From Heterodera schachtii (taxonomy: Eukaryota; Nematoda; Chromadorea; Rhabditida; Heteroderidae), in assembly GCA_023374025.1 (NCBI GenBank), contig SIJG01000020.1, positions 508,046-572,045 of the forward strand: a DNA stretch of 64,000 bases, given 5' to 3'. A program made the position numbers and the translations under genes. Of this stretch, positions 24,701 to 35,882 are shown one piece after another (the stretch's first letter is position 1; each line of letters starts with the position of its first letter). The notes beneath the pieces were generated by a model, which was not told where the DNA came from, ran no database searches, and saw nothing but the letters and a program-made list of their open reading frames with translations.

Positions 24701-27700
24701 TGTGTTAGCGAACAAAAGTTGGGACTTTTATTTACATATTTTTACATATTTCGGGGTTTTTCTACATATTACATATGTACATATTTTTATACATATTTTG
24801 GACTTTTTCGCATTTTTTTGTACATATTTTGCAATTTTTGAGGATTTTTTAAGGAAATTTTTTTAGATGCCTCAAAAAATATTTTTTTATATTTTGAGAA
24901 TTTATAGAAAATTTTTTGTAAAAACTAAAAAATTTTTTGAAAATGTATCCCTAAAAAATCTATTTTTTTCAAAAAATGAGATATCAAAAATAATTTTTAA
25001 AATAATAAAAAGTGATTCTATGCCAATTTAGGTAATTTTTTAAGGCATTTTTGCCTGTTTCACCCTTTACTAGGAATTTTTTTCCAAAAAAATAACCATT
25101 AAAAAATTTTATTTACATATTTTAGTACATATTTGGGGGTTTTTGTACATGTTTCATACATATTTTAGAATTTTTTATAAATATTTTATTTACATAATTC
25201 GCAAATTTTCTTACATAAAATTAGCAGCCCTAATCATTAGTGCTATGATTACTCAAAAACCATCAAATGGAAAATTTTTGACAAAAAATTCTTCATAACT
25301 TCGCCCAAAATGAATCAAATTTATAATTTGATATCTTTCGATAGCCCTAAATGTTTTCTATTAACCTGAAAAATTTCAAAAATTTTTTTTAAATTTCAAA
25401 AAAGTTATGACATGAGAAACTCAAAAACTAAGTTTTTTTTTTTTTTTTTGGCATTTTTGGTCATAACTTTCTTGAAACTTAACGAATTTTGCAGGAAATA
25501 GAATCACTTAGAGCTTGAGCAAACTTATATCAAAAAATATTCTCATTTGATGCTTTTTTAAGTAACGACCCGGCACCCTATCATTAAACATTATAATCCA
25601 TAATGATGGATTGCAGTAATATTTTTTATTTTTCAAAACATGTGACAGATTATAGACTATCTGAAAATGTCTCCGTAATCAGAATTTGATTACTGTCCAA
25701 ACTTTTGTATTAAAAAATTTTTTATGGGAAATCTTGGCCTAGACACAAAGCCAAATTCAAAATAAAAACTCAAAAAAATTCAATTAAAAATGGGTAGAAT
25801 AAAATGAAGAGAAGTGCGCGGCTCGAAAAAGCTTATCACATCAAACAATCCCAAATTTCGCCTAAAGCTTCTGCTGGAACGGCTGAGCCGATCAAAGAAG
25901 TGGGAGCAGGTACAGCTGAACCTGGGCATGAACCCGAACAACAGTTTCGCCGTTGACGGATCGGGCGGAGGTGGCGGCGGCGGTGGCGCCGCGTGGGACA
26001 AGCAAACGGAAGCGAAAACGGGCGCTGGCGGCCAACAGATCGCAGGCGGATTTCAGTCGATCACCGGCGGAAGCAATTACTCGACGCTAAGTGTGGCGAT
26101 TGAAAGCCGCCAGTATGATCAGAGTGGAGTCAGTGGACTGAACGGAGGAGGCGGCGGATCGGAGGTGGTAGTGGTAGGAACATTTTGGGGTATTTTGCCA
26201 GAATTACACTGATCAGCGGAAACTTTGAGGGGGCAATTGATCAGACCGAACTTAATGGATTAGTAAGATACTGAGAATTTTACACTGGATCAACAGAGGC
26301 TTAAAGTCTAACTATTCCGACACTAAACTATGTTTATTGATCAGACGCTTAGGTCTTAGACTAGTCAAATGATAATGTAGCAGAGGGTGAACTGATCAGA
26401 GAATTTAAGAGGGATGATCGGAGATCTTGCAAAAAGGAAATGTTAAAATTGGTCAGAGGGGGTGAATTAAGCAAAACTGTATGCAAAACTGATCAGTGGT
26501 CAAAGTTTTCAAAAAAAAACATTTTAAAATTAATTACTATGGCTATAGACTGATCAGAGTTTTTGTGAATGATCAATGTCAATTTGTGATCCCGTTTCGG
26601 CACAGAATCGCTACCTGGAAGGCACTTTTGGCACGGACTATTCGCGCAATCCGCTGTACTTTTTGTCCAACGGTGTGCTGATGATCACATTCTGTATCAT
26701 CTCACTCAGCACCATTATCACCTCAATTGCGGTCAAATGCAATCTGCGCGGGAGACAGGTGATTGAAAATCATCAAAAAATTTTGAAAAATTTTTTAGAT
26801 TGAAAAGGATTTTTTGAAAAATTTCAGGAAAACATGTCGGACAAGAGTCAGGAGGAGATGCGAACCTTCACCAATGTGCTCATTTTGGAGGCTTACATCC
26901 CAACATTGGTATAATCGGGAAGGAAATAATGGCTTTTCGCTGATCAAAAATCCAACAAAACTTTGAACAGTTGATGAGTTGCGCAGGTGTCAATTATGTG
27001 GTGTGCTTTGTAATGGGCGAGAGTGCCGTGTAAGAATTTTAGCGAAATAATTGTCATAAATAGCATAATTAGGGCAGGGATCAGCATTCTAGGAGTTTAC
27101 TGTCGGGAATTAACGGCCCAAAAAATCTGGGATTTGGAGATAGAAGAAAGGCGTGGGATTAGTGATATCGTGGACCAATTCCGAGGGTTGGCATGTTGGG
27201 GATGGCCCTTGGAATCAGTGATATTGGGCTTCAATTCAATAGGAAAGGCTGGGGCAGGGCTCAATAATTCCGGGAATTCGGGATTAGAAACACCACCGGG
27301 ACGGGGATCAGGGTCAGAGTTCCCCAATTTGATCAATACCGATTTCCTCCGATAGGTTGGGGAATGGCCCAAAAATTCAGGGATCCGGGGGGAAACATCA
27401 CAGGGATAGAGCAGGATTAGGGTCAGAGTCCTCCCCATTTGATCAATCCGTCCGCTAATCGTCAAATCCCGTCCCCTAATAGTCAAATCTTGTAGCCCTA
27501 ATCCACCTTTCGTTCAGCACCACCCAAGAATTTCTCGGCATTTCACTGATCGCACCCATCCCTGTGCTGTTCCCGCTGATCAACTTGTTGTGCCTAAAGG
27601 AGTTCCGCAACATCACAAGCCAAATTGTGTTGTGCAAAATTTGGATGCGCAAAAAGCGACAGGAACGAGCGGCAGCGGAACGAAAAGCGCAGGAAAACAT

Positions 27701-28396
27701 TGACGAAGACTTGGTATCGGCAAGCAAAAACAAGGTGAGACATGGGAAGGGGAGGAGAGAAACTAAGAGAAAAAAAGGGGAAGAGAGAGAACGAGAGAGA
27801 TAAGGGGATAGAGAGAGAGAGAGAGAGATGAAGGTAGAGAGAGAGAGAGAACGAGAGAGATAAGGGGATAGAGAGAGATAAAGCGAGAGAGAGAGAGACA
27901 ATGAGATAGAGAGAGAGATAAGGAGGGGAGAGAGAGAGAAACAGAGAAAGGGAGAGGGAGAGAGATGGACTAGACCACATTTTTATCTCCCCTCTACATA
28001 ACCTTTAGTTGCGCAACAAACGGATGCCGAATTCAACCAATGGGACTGAAGGGTATATGACTGATTGAATGTTTGGAATAAAACTGAACCCGTTCGGGAT
28101 CAATGCTTCAGGCAAACCCATAAGAATGTGCCGTCCGAAGCGTGCAGTGAAGGCGGTGCCACCAAAAGTACCGCGTCAAAAGTCAGTTTTAAGCCTGGTT
28201 GTGGGTAATTAGGCTCCTCGAGACTCTCGGCTTTCATATGTTATTTATGCTCGAGACTCTCGTGCCATTGTTAATACTCAGCCAAAAATGAATTTTTTTT
28301 TTTTAACAGAATCGCCCGGAGGACAAAGACGGCCGCTACACCGAGGCAAAGGATAATTCGCATCGTGAGGCGCGAGCATTGTTTGGCAAGCAGTGA
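21713..28396 (+). CDS. Nematode serpentine (7TM) chemoreceptor
   Basis: A multi-exon gene: 21713-21817, 22550-22627, 22707-22790, 23164-23259, 24304-24411, possibly about 25832-26173, then 26606-26758, 26828-26908, 26971-27029, 27518-27734, 28009-28052, 28112-28181 and 28310-28396. Membrane segments in order include FGVLLNILFLVV, SISIGYILVALSIMAVA, GVGSFLFTAFSFLLLFLY, VPVFVGVAFVYCLVQSVLLYY, MITFCIISLSTIITSIAV, LILEAYIPTL, MSCAGVNYVVCFVM and LIAPIPVLFPLINLL, followed by CLKEFRNI, a typical end of TM7 in nematode str-superfamily receptors. A basic/acidic cytoplasmic tail ends ALFGKQ. An AATAAA lies about 30 bases after the stop. The fourth exon must use a GC donor (CAG|GCAAAT) or the frame stops at 23266. 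The ligand is unknown; the subfamily is not certain. Confidence 0.75.
22089..22465. repeat. Foldback repeat in receptor intron
   Basis: Inverted ends GGCCACTTTGGCGCCAGCC and GGCCCGCGCCAAAGTGACC with internal GGCGCC words. It is nested between oppositely oriented 'TTTCCTAAAATAC' and 'CTTTTAGGAAATGTGG' flanks, which suggests insertion into another foldback (about 22020-22515) with poly-C/poly-G arms. Confidence 0.65.
22855..23060. repeat. About 38-bp tandem repeat in receptor intron
   Basis: Five or so copies of a unit like GATTTGGATGCCAAAAA plus AAGAAATCTCG, increasingly regular toward the 3' end. Confidence 0.75.
23280..23600. repeat. About 100-bp degenerate tandem repeat in receptor intron
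   Basis: Three imperfect copies with the words CCAATACAGTATGCAATCGAA, GAAACTAGTACC and AGTTGGGAGACGAACAAATA-like stretches. Confidence 0.65.
23609..24200. mobile_element. Foldback element with about 50-bp inverted repeats, TSD CCATAAAC
   Basis: The left end runs GTGCTGGCGCGTTTCTTAAA onward and is matched in reverse at the right end (about 24148-24200) over roughly 50 bases with few mismatches. Exact 8-bp duplications CCATAAAC lie at 23601-23608 and 24201-24208. No transposase frame. Confidence 0.9.
24619..25232. mobile_element. hAT-like foldback element in receptor intron, TSD ATCATTAG
   Basis: Terminal repeats TAGGGCTGCTAATTTTATGT and its complement at the right end; exact 8-bp duplications ATCATTAG (24611-24618, 25233-25240). 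The interior repeats TTTACATATTTT on both arms in the same orientation. Confidence 0.9.
25241..25579. mobile_element. Adjacent foldback element sharing the ATCATTAG site
   Basis: Begins AGTGCTATGATTACTC immediately after the right duplication of the previous element and ends GTAACGACCCGGCACCCT before ATCATTAA (one mismatch). Arms contain 'CCATCAAATGG' and 'CATTTGATGC' in opposite orientation. Confidence 0.65.
25832..26173 (+). other. Gly-rich open block, candidate receptor exon for extracellular loop 2
   Basis: GC-rich and open in one frame, with phase 0 possible at both ends (weak acceptor AAAAAG at 25831; donors GTGGTA, GTAGTG or GTAGGA near 26173). It encodes a basic segment (LKLLLERLSRSKKWEQ), then Gly-rich runs. 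Placed between TM4 and TM5 it would be an unusually long extracellular loop. An internal donor (CAG|GTACAG at 25911) could cut it to a short exon. Alternatively it is a non-coding GC-rich insertion. Confidence 0.35.
27755..27972. repeat. GA-rich tract in receptor intron
   Basis: Purine-rich microsatellite with repeats of GAGAGATAAGGGGATAGAGA, similar in composition to 11513-12984. Confidence 0.85.
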
Positions 28397-30510
28397 TTGG
28401 AGGCGGACAAATCGATCAAAATCAATCAATAAAACCAATCGATCGGAGAGACATTTAAATTTCGTGTTCCCGAGTCCCTTTTCGAGAAGAGGAAAAGTTC
28501 ATAGGTAATTGGATTTAATTAAGCTATCACCAAAAATTTGCGACTAAAGCGGTGCCAACTCACGCCGGCTGGATAAATTTGAAAATTTCATTAAAATATC
28601 CGGGCTATATTACTCGACTATCATATCTAGAGTTCGACATTTTGAAAAAAGCCTGGACCTGGACCTGGATTCCATGTTGGACCTGGACCTGGATTCCATG
28701 TTGGACCTGGACCTGGATTCCATGTTGGGCCTGGACCTGGATTCCATGTTGGACCTGGACCTGGATTCCATGTTGGACCTGGACCTGGATTCCATGTTGG
28801 GCCTGGACCTGGATTCCATGTTGGACCTGGACCTGGATTCCATGTTGGACCTGGACCTGGATTCCATGTTGGACCTGGACCTGGATTCCATGTTGGACCT
28901 GGACCTGGATTTCCTGGACAAAAATCCAGGAAAATCCAGGTCCATGAAAAATCCAGTCTCCTCGAGACCTGGATCCAGGCGCCTGGACCTGGATTTTTTG
29001 AAATTCATTTTAAAAATCAAAAAAATGTTTGAAAAAATCAATAAATTGCTTGGGAACATCTAAAAATATCTAATTTACAATAATATTTTGTTTTTAAATA
29101 TATTTAATCATTTTTTGAAAACTTGAAAAAATATCCGTCACTTGAAATAATAAATTCGAAAATTTTGTCCAGGAAAATCCAGGCTTTTTCCTGTTTCGCC
29201 TGGACCTGGACCTGGATTTTTTTTTCACATTTGACCTGGACCTGGATTTCCTGGACAAAAAATCCAGGAAAATCCAGGTCCAGGAAAAATCCAGGTTTCA
29301 GAAAAACGGCCTGGACCTGGATCCAGGAAAAATCCAGGCCTGGATCCAGGTCCAGGTCGAGCTCTAATCATATCATATGAATTCGTAATTTTCTTCCTTT
29401 GCTAAAAAAATCAAAGAGATTCCAAAATGTAATGCATGGAATTTGGAAAAAAGAAATCATCGGATAATTTGGCATTTCATGGCCATTATTCATTCATTCG
29501 TTCATGGCACGGCACTACCCTCCTTCCTCACTTTCAGGATGAATCTGACAAAATCAGGACATGTTAATCGTTCTAATTGCCTTTCTCCAATTCAGGATGA
29601 ATCTTAATGAGTCTGATCATACATAATTATTAAGTGTTTTTTGTTTATAATCATTTTTTGGGTTATAATGAATGGGTATTCTCTAATGACAACAAATTAA
29701 TAAAATTTTTTGATTTACTTACGGGTGACGGAATTTACGAAATGTCGGCCTTTCGATCACTCCAAAGATCAACAATCATTTGTTCCCCCGTTTTTCTGTC
29801 GATCATTTTCCATCAAAAAACAAAAAAATAAAAAATAAAAAAGACATTTCTCTCTTTGGGCTGTCTTTCTTTCTTTCAATCTGCACTTTCATTTCAGCAG
29901 CTTTCATTTAAACTCATATTTTATCATTTTTCTTTGTTTCCATTTCCTTTTGCATAAATTTATTTTCAAAAATTTTTTGGAAAATTTAAATTCAAAACCC
30001 TTCGAAAAAAACAAAGTTTACTAAATAATTAAAAGTGTAAACAGAGTTATTAATACCGAAAACTAAAACCAATTAAATGATACATTTTATTAGATTTGTA
30101 TTTAAAAAAATTTAAAAATTCCCTTCAAATTCTTTGTTGTGAATTTTCAAAAATTTCGACAGATTTTCATCATTTATTTAAAGTTTTCCAAAGTGTCAAA
30201 AAGTGTCCTTCCATCACATCCCGCAACTTCGCCCCCCAGGGATCGACTTTTTTAAATTTCCAAAATAGACCTTCGAAAACTCAAAAATTTTTAGTGAGAG
30301 TGCATTACGTTTCCCCTCCTCTCCCCTGATCAGTGCCGTAAAGATAAAATTTTTAATTTTTGTAAATTAGTAATCCATCATAAAACTGAAAAAACGCACC
30401 GAAAACCAAATGGATAGGTCGGAGAAATTTTTAAAATTTCATGTCCCCGAGTTCCTTTTTCGAGACTAGGAGAACACAATAAGAATATTTTGGTTATATG
30501 ATTGGAATCT
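28376..30510 (+). repeat. Array unit 1: collapsed, ubiquitin-like gene deleted
   Basis: It starts in the receptor's last codons (GGCAAGCAGTGA) and holds the array upstream module: the GGATAATTTGGCATTTCA and GGCACGGCACTA words and two AGGATGAATCT repeats (29520-29600). It then passes directly at about 29606 into AATGAGTCTGATCATACATA, which elsewhere follows the stop codon of the ubiquitin-like genes (34003 and 38958). The TATA box and coding region are missing. The rest of the 3' flank (to about 30340) matches that of the other units. Confidence 0.75.
28628..29366. mobile_element. hAT-like foldback element holding ten 24-bp repeats, TSD ATCATATC
   Basis: It starts TAGAGTTCGACATTT, ends AGGTCGAGCTCTA, and is flanked by exact ATCATATC repeats (28620-28627, 29367-29374). 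The left arm holds about ten copies of a 24-bp unit (CCTGGACCTGGATTCCATGT plus TGGA); the right arm carries the same CCTGGACCTGG word, partly inverted (CCAGGTCCAGG). It lies in the first duplicated 3' flank of the receptor gene. The reading frames through it (DLDLDSML and others) are products of the repeat. Confidence 0.9.
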
Positions 30511-31155
30511 CAAAGCACGTGAATTGCTCGTCAAGCAGTGATCGGAGGCGGGTCAATCGATCAAATTCAATCAATAACCAATAGGTCGGAGAGACTTTTA
30601 TAATTTAGTGTTCCCGAGTCTTTTTCTAGACAAGAAAAGTTAATAAATTCGATTAAAATAAGCCATCACCAAAATTTTCGACTAAAGCGGTGCCAACTCA
30701 CGCCGGCTGTATAAATTTTGAAATTTGCTATAAATACCCGGGCTTTATTCTCGACTATACAAATAAATCTTTTTATGAATTCATATTTTTCTTCATAGGC
30801 TAAAAAAGCGAAGAAAAATCAAAGAAATATTCGTATAGAAATATATTTAAAATTGGTTCCCAAATTATAAAAAACATTAATGCACTTTTTCAAGGAAAAA
30901 ACGTACAATTGGAAAATGAAGCGGCATTAATCTTATTATAAAAAAAAGTAATGGATGGAAATTTGGCAAAAAGAAAGCATGGGATAATTTGGCATTTCAG
31001 GGCCATTCATTTATTCATTCACGGCACGGCACTATCTCAGATTGCCTTTCTCCAATTTAGAAAGAATATGAAAAAATGAGTACAATAAATATTAATCACT
31101 CAGATTGCTTTCGCCAATTTAGAATGAATCTTAAAAAATGAGTACATTTCGGCCC

Positions 31156-31163
31156 CATAAAAG
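31156..31163 (+). promoter_or_regulatory. TATA-like box of ubiquitin-like gene A
   Basis: CCCCATAAAAGCGGCTCC, identical in sequence and spacing to the one before gene B (about 95 bases before the ATG). Confidence 0.6.
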
Positions 31164-31256
31164 CGGCTCCTTGACAGTGGGGAAGCATCATTCCAAATCA
31201 TTCATTCATTTATTAATATTATCCCTAGAATTACTACCAATTCCCCTCCACCCAAA

Positions 31257-33979
31257 ATGAATCGTTTTTGCTTTTCATAGTTCTTCGCTGGCATTTCTAT
31301 TCTTTTGCTGCTGGTGATGCCATCCTTCTCGAAAGACATTGAAATTAAAGTGAAAGTGATAGCTGACAGAGCGATAGCCAATGGCATCCGCACGAAGATG
31401 GGCACCAAGAATGACAATGAGATCACCGTCAAAGTGAACGAAAATGCCACTCTTAAGGATTTGAAAGATAGGATACTGGAAAAATTGGATGATGAAATCA
31501 AAGAGAAGATTGTAAAAGAATTGGAAGTCGACGAACTGAAACTGACATTGGAAAACCGAAACTCGGTTCTGCTTGAGGACAGTAAAACAATGCAGTTTCA
31601 TGGCATTTGTGGAAAAGATCCAACCGTTCATTTGTCGTTTGAAAAATTTGAAATTCACGTAAAATCTGATAATGCAAATTTTGAAAAAAGTTTTTGGCTG
31701 AAAAAAAGGGAACAGGACAAAATCACGCCGCCGAAATCCCGCCGAGACAAAATCCCGCCGCCGAAATCACGCCGGCCGAAATCACGCCGGGACAAAATCA
31801 CGCCACTAGAAATTTTTAAAAATTTTTTTCAAACCTAGAATTTTTTCAAGAAAAAATCTCAGAAAATTTTTTTTATAAGAAATTTAGAGAAAAAAAATTT
31901 AGAAAAATTTTCAGATTTTTTTTGAAATTTTATGAAAAATACTAAGTTTTTTCCGAAAATTTTCTAAAAAAACTTAATTTTTCGTGAAATTTTCTTATAA
32001 AAAAATTTTCTAAGATTTTTTTCTTGAAAAATTCTGTTTGAAAAATTTTTTAAAAATTTCTAGCGGCGTGATTTTGTCCCGGCGGGATTTCGGCCGGCGT
32101 GATTTTGGGGTGCACCCGAAAAAAAAGGACACAGTTGAAGCTTTGAAGAGGCAGATTGAAAAAGGTTTCGAAAATAAACTCCAACAAACGTTGGCATACG
32201 GCCAATTTGGGGTGCTTCAGGACAATGAAACAATGGGAACTTATGGCATTGGAGAAGGAGCAACCCTTCAATTGGCATTGGAATTTGGAATTTGTGTGGA
32301 ATATAAAAAATGGGTGGTAAAAGTGAAAGGGGTGAAAAAAGTGGAAAAGTGTGTTTGGGTAGAAAAAACGGACACCATCATAACTTTGAAGCTAAAAGTC
32401 GGAAAAGCAACACAAATTGAACCCAAAAGACAACACTGAGACTCGTAGAATTTGGTGCCAAGATTGAGGACAATGATGAAACAATGGCATTTATAATTGA
32501 AAATCAATCAAAAATTTACATGTCCATTGATGAATTTCAAATTCATGTGAAGGATGGTGATTACAAGTACAAAGTATGGGTGACCAGCCTGGACACAGTG
32601 TCTTCATTGAAGGAGAAAATCAAATATACACTTAAAGTGCCGTCCCTAACAAAACTGAAAGGATACAGTTATATTTGGCCGAACGAACAAACACTGACGA
32701 AGCACGATGGCGACGGCACGGCACTGTTGTTGGTGATGGGCTTAATGACAGTGAAACAATGACATTTTATGGCATCGAAGCGGGCGCAACCGTTCAATTG
32801 TCATTGAACACATACAAACTTGTTGTTGAATACAGTAGAGTGAAAAAAGAACAATTCATTGTTTGGTCGAAAAAAACGGACACTGTGGCAACGGTGAAGG
32901 AAATGATCAAAAAAGTGACAAAATTTGTGCCAGAAAGACAAACATTGAGACGCGTAGAATTTGGTGCCAAGCTTGAGGACACTCAAAAAATGGCACCACT
33001 AATTGAAATTGACTCAACAATTTACTTGTCCATTGATGAATTTCAAATTGATGTGGAATATAAGAACAGAAAGTACCCCATTTGGGTGAAGGACACCGAA
33101 CCTGTGGGCATTTTAAAGAAGAAGCTGATGATCGCATGTGGGCCTAAACCACCTAAGTCCATCAATTCCGGCATGCAAACATTGGAATACGGCACTGTTG
33201 GTGTGCTTGATGACCGTAAATTGATGAATGATTATGGCATTGGAGCAGGCGCAACAGTGTCCTATTCCATTGGTACATTTACAATTCAAGTGGATTATCA
33301 AAACAAGAAAGGAAATCGCTACCACAAATTCATTTGGGTGCGCGAGAGTGACACGGTAAAAACGTTGAAGCAAAAGATCGAGATTAAGCTGGGATTTAAA
33401 CCGATAATCCAATCACTGACCTACAGTAGTCATAAACAAAAGCAATATCCGTTGCATTTTGACGACACTAAAACGCTAGAGGACCATGCCATTAAAGATG
33501 GTGGCATTATTCAATTGGGCTTTAGTGAATTTGAAATTTGCGTGTTGTTCAATGGCGGCAAAGAATTGCGCGTTTTGGTGAAAACAGTGGAAACTGTGAA
33601 AGACTTGAAGGAGAAGGTCAAAGAATGGGTTGGCATTCCGCCAAAAAAACAAAAAATTAGCATAGGAAAAGGAGGAGAAGCAAATCATCGTGTGCTTCAG
33701 GATAGTGAGGATATGTTTGGCATTGATAAAGCCGGATATGTTGTTCATGTGTCTGGGGATGTCGCCGCTCAATTCCAAATTTTCGTCCAATATAAAAATG
33801 AAAGGAAAGCGATAAATGTTTATGGCACGGATATGGTGGAAAATCTGAAGGAAAAGATCAACAAAGAGATTGGCATTGTGCCCGAAAGACAAACACTGCA
33901 GACTGTGCTTGAGGACGGCAAACAAATCGAAAATTTTGGCATTAGGCCGGATTCAACAATTTACTTGTCCGAACTTTGA
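31257..33979 (+). pseudogene. Tandem ubiquitin-like-domain gene A, nine domains, disrupted
   Basis: By alignment with gene B, the start ATG at 31257 opens the signal-peptide coding region, but codon 8 is TAG (31278-31280), so the leader is cut. The frame then continues from a possible ATG at 31317. About nine ubiquitin-like domains can be counted; the last has TDMVENLKEKINKEIGIVPE and IRPDSTIYLSEL, matching ubiquitin's TVENVKAKIQ and STLHLVLR positions. Breaks: a foldback insertion in domain 2 (about 31710-32122), a missing base near 32433 (AGACAACACTG instead of AGACAAACACTG), a frame change near 32700-32735, and an extra base at the end that removes the SKPRRRD tail of gene B. No Gly-Gly terminus. 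Multiple independent lesions favour a pseudogene. Confidence 0.8.
31710..32122. mobile_element. Foldback insertion inside ubiquitin-like gene A
   Basis: Left arm repeats GACAAAATCACGCCG and CGAAATCCCGCCG; right arm carries GGCGGGATTTCGGCCGGCGT and GGCGTGATTTTG in reverse; the centre is near-palindromic 'AAATTTTTTT' sequence. It separates coding text that is continuous in gene B. I found no clean 8-bp duplication; the flanks share AAAAAAAGGRACA imperfectly. Confidence 0.75.
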
Positions 33980-34909
33980 GTCTAAGCCCAGACGACGCGA
34001 CTAATGAGTCTGATCATACATACTTAGTGAGTGTTTTTTGTTTATAATCATTTTTTTTGTTTGGGTTCTAATGAATGGATGATATTCATTCTAATGACAA
34101 TTTGTTATTATACTATTGGATAGAGCAGAATTTTCTCTGTCGAATGGTACCATTTTTATGAAGAATTTAGAAAAAAATATAGGACAAATTTTGCATTTTG
34201 ATTAAGTTCATTAAGTTTAAAGTGGATTTTTTAAAATATAAGATTCATTCATTAGAACTCAAACCATAAAGAATTTATAACAAAAAGCTCACTAATTAGG
34301 ACCACCCGGATTTTGTAAAACATTGAAATTTGTCCATTTGTTGTTGCACAATTTTATTTGGGACATTTCATCAATTCCACCACCACCATTGGCACTTTTT
34401 TGGACAATTGGTCTAACTTTTTGCTTCGATTGTCCAACACTATTTGCCTCCCTCAAAATTTCAGAAAAATTTTATTGCGTTCCAAAAAAAGCTAGTTTGA
34501 ATTTTTCTTACCATAGAATGGCGGAATTTACGAAATATCGCCCTTCCTATCACCCCAAAGATCAAAAAACATTCCATTTGTTCCCCCATTTTTCTGTCGA
34601 TCATTTTCCATAAAAAAACAAAACATTTTCCCTTTTTTTGGTTGTCTTTCTTTGTTTCAATGGTTCACTTTCATTTCAGCAGCTATCATATTAAACTCCT
34701 TTTTTTCATTTTTCTTTATTTCCATTTCATTTTGCATAAATTTATTTTCAAAAATTTGAAAATTTAAAATTCAAAAGCGTCAGAAAAACACTTTTGACTA
34801 AATTCTGAACAGACCTACATATTAATTATAGAAAACTATTTTTACTGGTAATTTTATCAGATTCGTATTTGACAAATTAAAACTAACTCCAAAATTCATT
34901 GTTTTGAAT

Positions 34910-35173
34910 TAGGGTTAAGCCCCGACCCTCGGCGGGGAACGGGGAGGAAATTCCCCGAAAGAATTTGTCGGGGATGGCTGGAGAAATTTAAAAATGTCGG
35001 GGAGAAACACCTTCGTCGGGGAGGAAATTTTCATAAAAAGTCTAAAAAAAACACAAAAAGAAAAAGTCCAGAACAAAAAAGTCTTAAAAACTCATTTAAA
35101 GATACTTCCATCTTATTTCAAGTGCAATTTACGACTTTCGTAATTCCCCGAAACATGTCGGGGCTTAACCCTA
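34910..35173. mobile_element. hAT-like foldback element, TSD TTTTGAAT
   Basis: Terminal repeats TAGGGTTAAGCCCCGAC and GTCGGGGCTTAACCCTA; exact TTTTGAAT duplications at 34902-34909 and 35174-35181. The interior repeats CGGGGAGGAAATT words. Absent from the equivalent place in the next unit (about 39890-39960, where TTTTGAAT is present once), which confirms insertion. Confidence 0.92.
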
Positions 35174-35392
35174 TTTTGAATTTACAAAAATTTGAGACAG
35201 CTTTCCAACATTTATTACTTAAATTCCAAAATACAAGCTGACTTTTTCTGGAAAACCTTGTTGTGCTTGTGCCACAAAATTCCTTAAATTTGCCAATTGT
35301 AATGATCAAACGCAAAAATGGCAATTTTTCAAATTTATGCGAAATTTTTTTTATTACTATTAAAAATAAGAGTTATCAAAAAAAGTGATAAC

Positions 35393-35660
35393 TAGGGATG
35401 CCATTCTTAGGTTCTAAAACTGCCAAAATACTTAGTTTTAGGTTCTAAAATCCCCAAAAATTTTGAAGATGAGTTTTTGAGAAATTTTTCATTTATTAAG
35501 TGTACATTTTTGAAAACTTTTGGCTCGATTCCAAGTGCGTATTGTTTCATTGAATTTTTGTTAATATTTTGGGAAAAACGCCAAAATAGGTTAAAATAGG
35601 TTTTTTTCAAAATTTTTTAGGTCACAGGGAGCTCAGGAAAAAATAGATAAAAACCTAGAA
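35393..35660. mobile_element. Left part of a hAT-like element (TAGGGATGCC end)
   Basis: Follows GTGATAAC at 35386 and begins TAGGGATGCCATTCTTAGG. A matching right end, CCTAAAATTGGTATCCCTA then GTGATAAC, is found at about 40795-40820 in the next unit, and another right end at about 40170-40190. The copy here has lost its right terminus. It contains the shared GTGTATT...TTGCATTTTTGTTAA module. Confidence 0.6.
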
Positions 35661-35816
35661 AATCAAACTTGGTGTATAATGAGCAACCGGCGGCGTGTGG
35701 GAAACGAATTAGAATTTTAAAAAAAATGATAATAAATACCATCAATGACCATTTTCCTTAAACTTGAAACCGTTTTTGTAATTTGGTCTCAAGAATTACC
35801 AATGATTTTATTCTCC

Positions 35817-35882
35817 CCCGCAGGGGAGACACGCCGTTCCCGCAGGCAAGTGCAATAACGGGCCAACGCTACAGTAGCATTT
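35817..35882 (-). pseudogene. U2 snRNA 3' fragment
   Basis: Only the terminal hairpin (TTCTCCCCCGCAGGGGAGA) and stem-loop IV (with AAGTGCAATAACGGGCCAACG) of the minus-strand U2 copy remain. It sits in the same place relative to the ubiquitin-like gene as the full copy at 40341-40543, with the shared flank AATTTGGTCTCAAGAATT on one side. Confidence 0.8.

Noticed and set aside
27476..27980. Ser/Leu/Tyr-rich minus-strand frames
   Set aside because: Shadows of the GA tract and of the receptor exon at 27518-27734.
28552..29063. Three overlapping frames encoding DLDLDSML, WTWIPCWT or SRSRSNME repeats
   Set aside because: All come from the same 24-bp tandem repeat inside a transposon-like element; open in several frames at once, with no splice or start context.
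32794..33925. Several 60-150-codon minus-strand frames within the ubiquitin-like genes
   Set aside because: Antisense shadows of the repeated domains; they recur at the same places in genes A, B and C because the sense strand is conserved.
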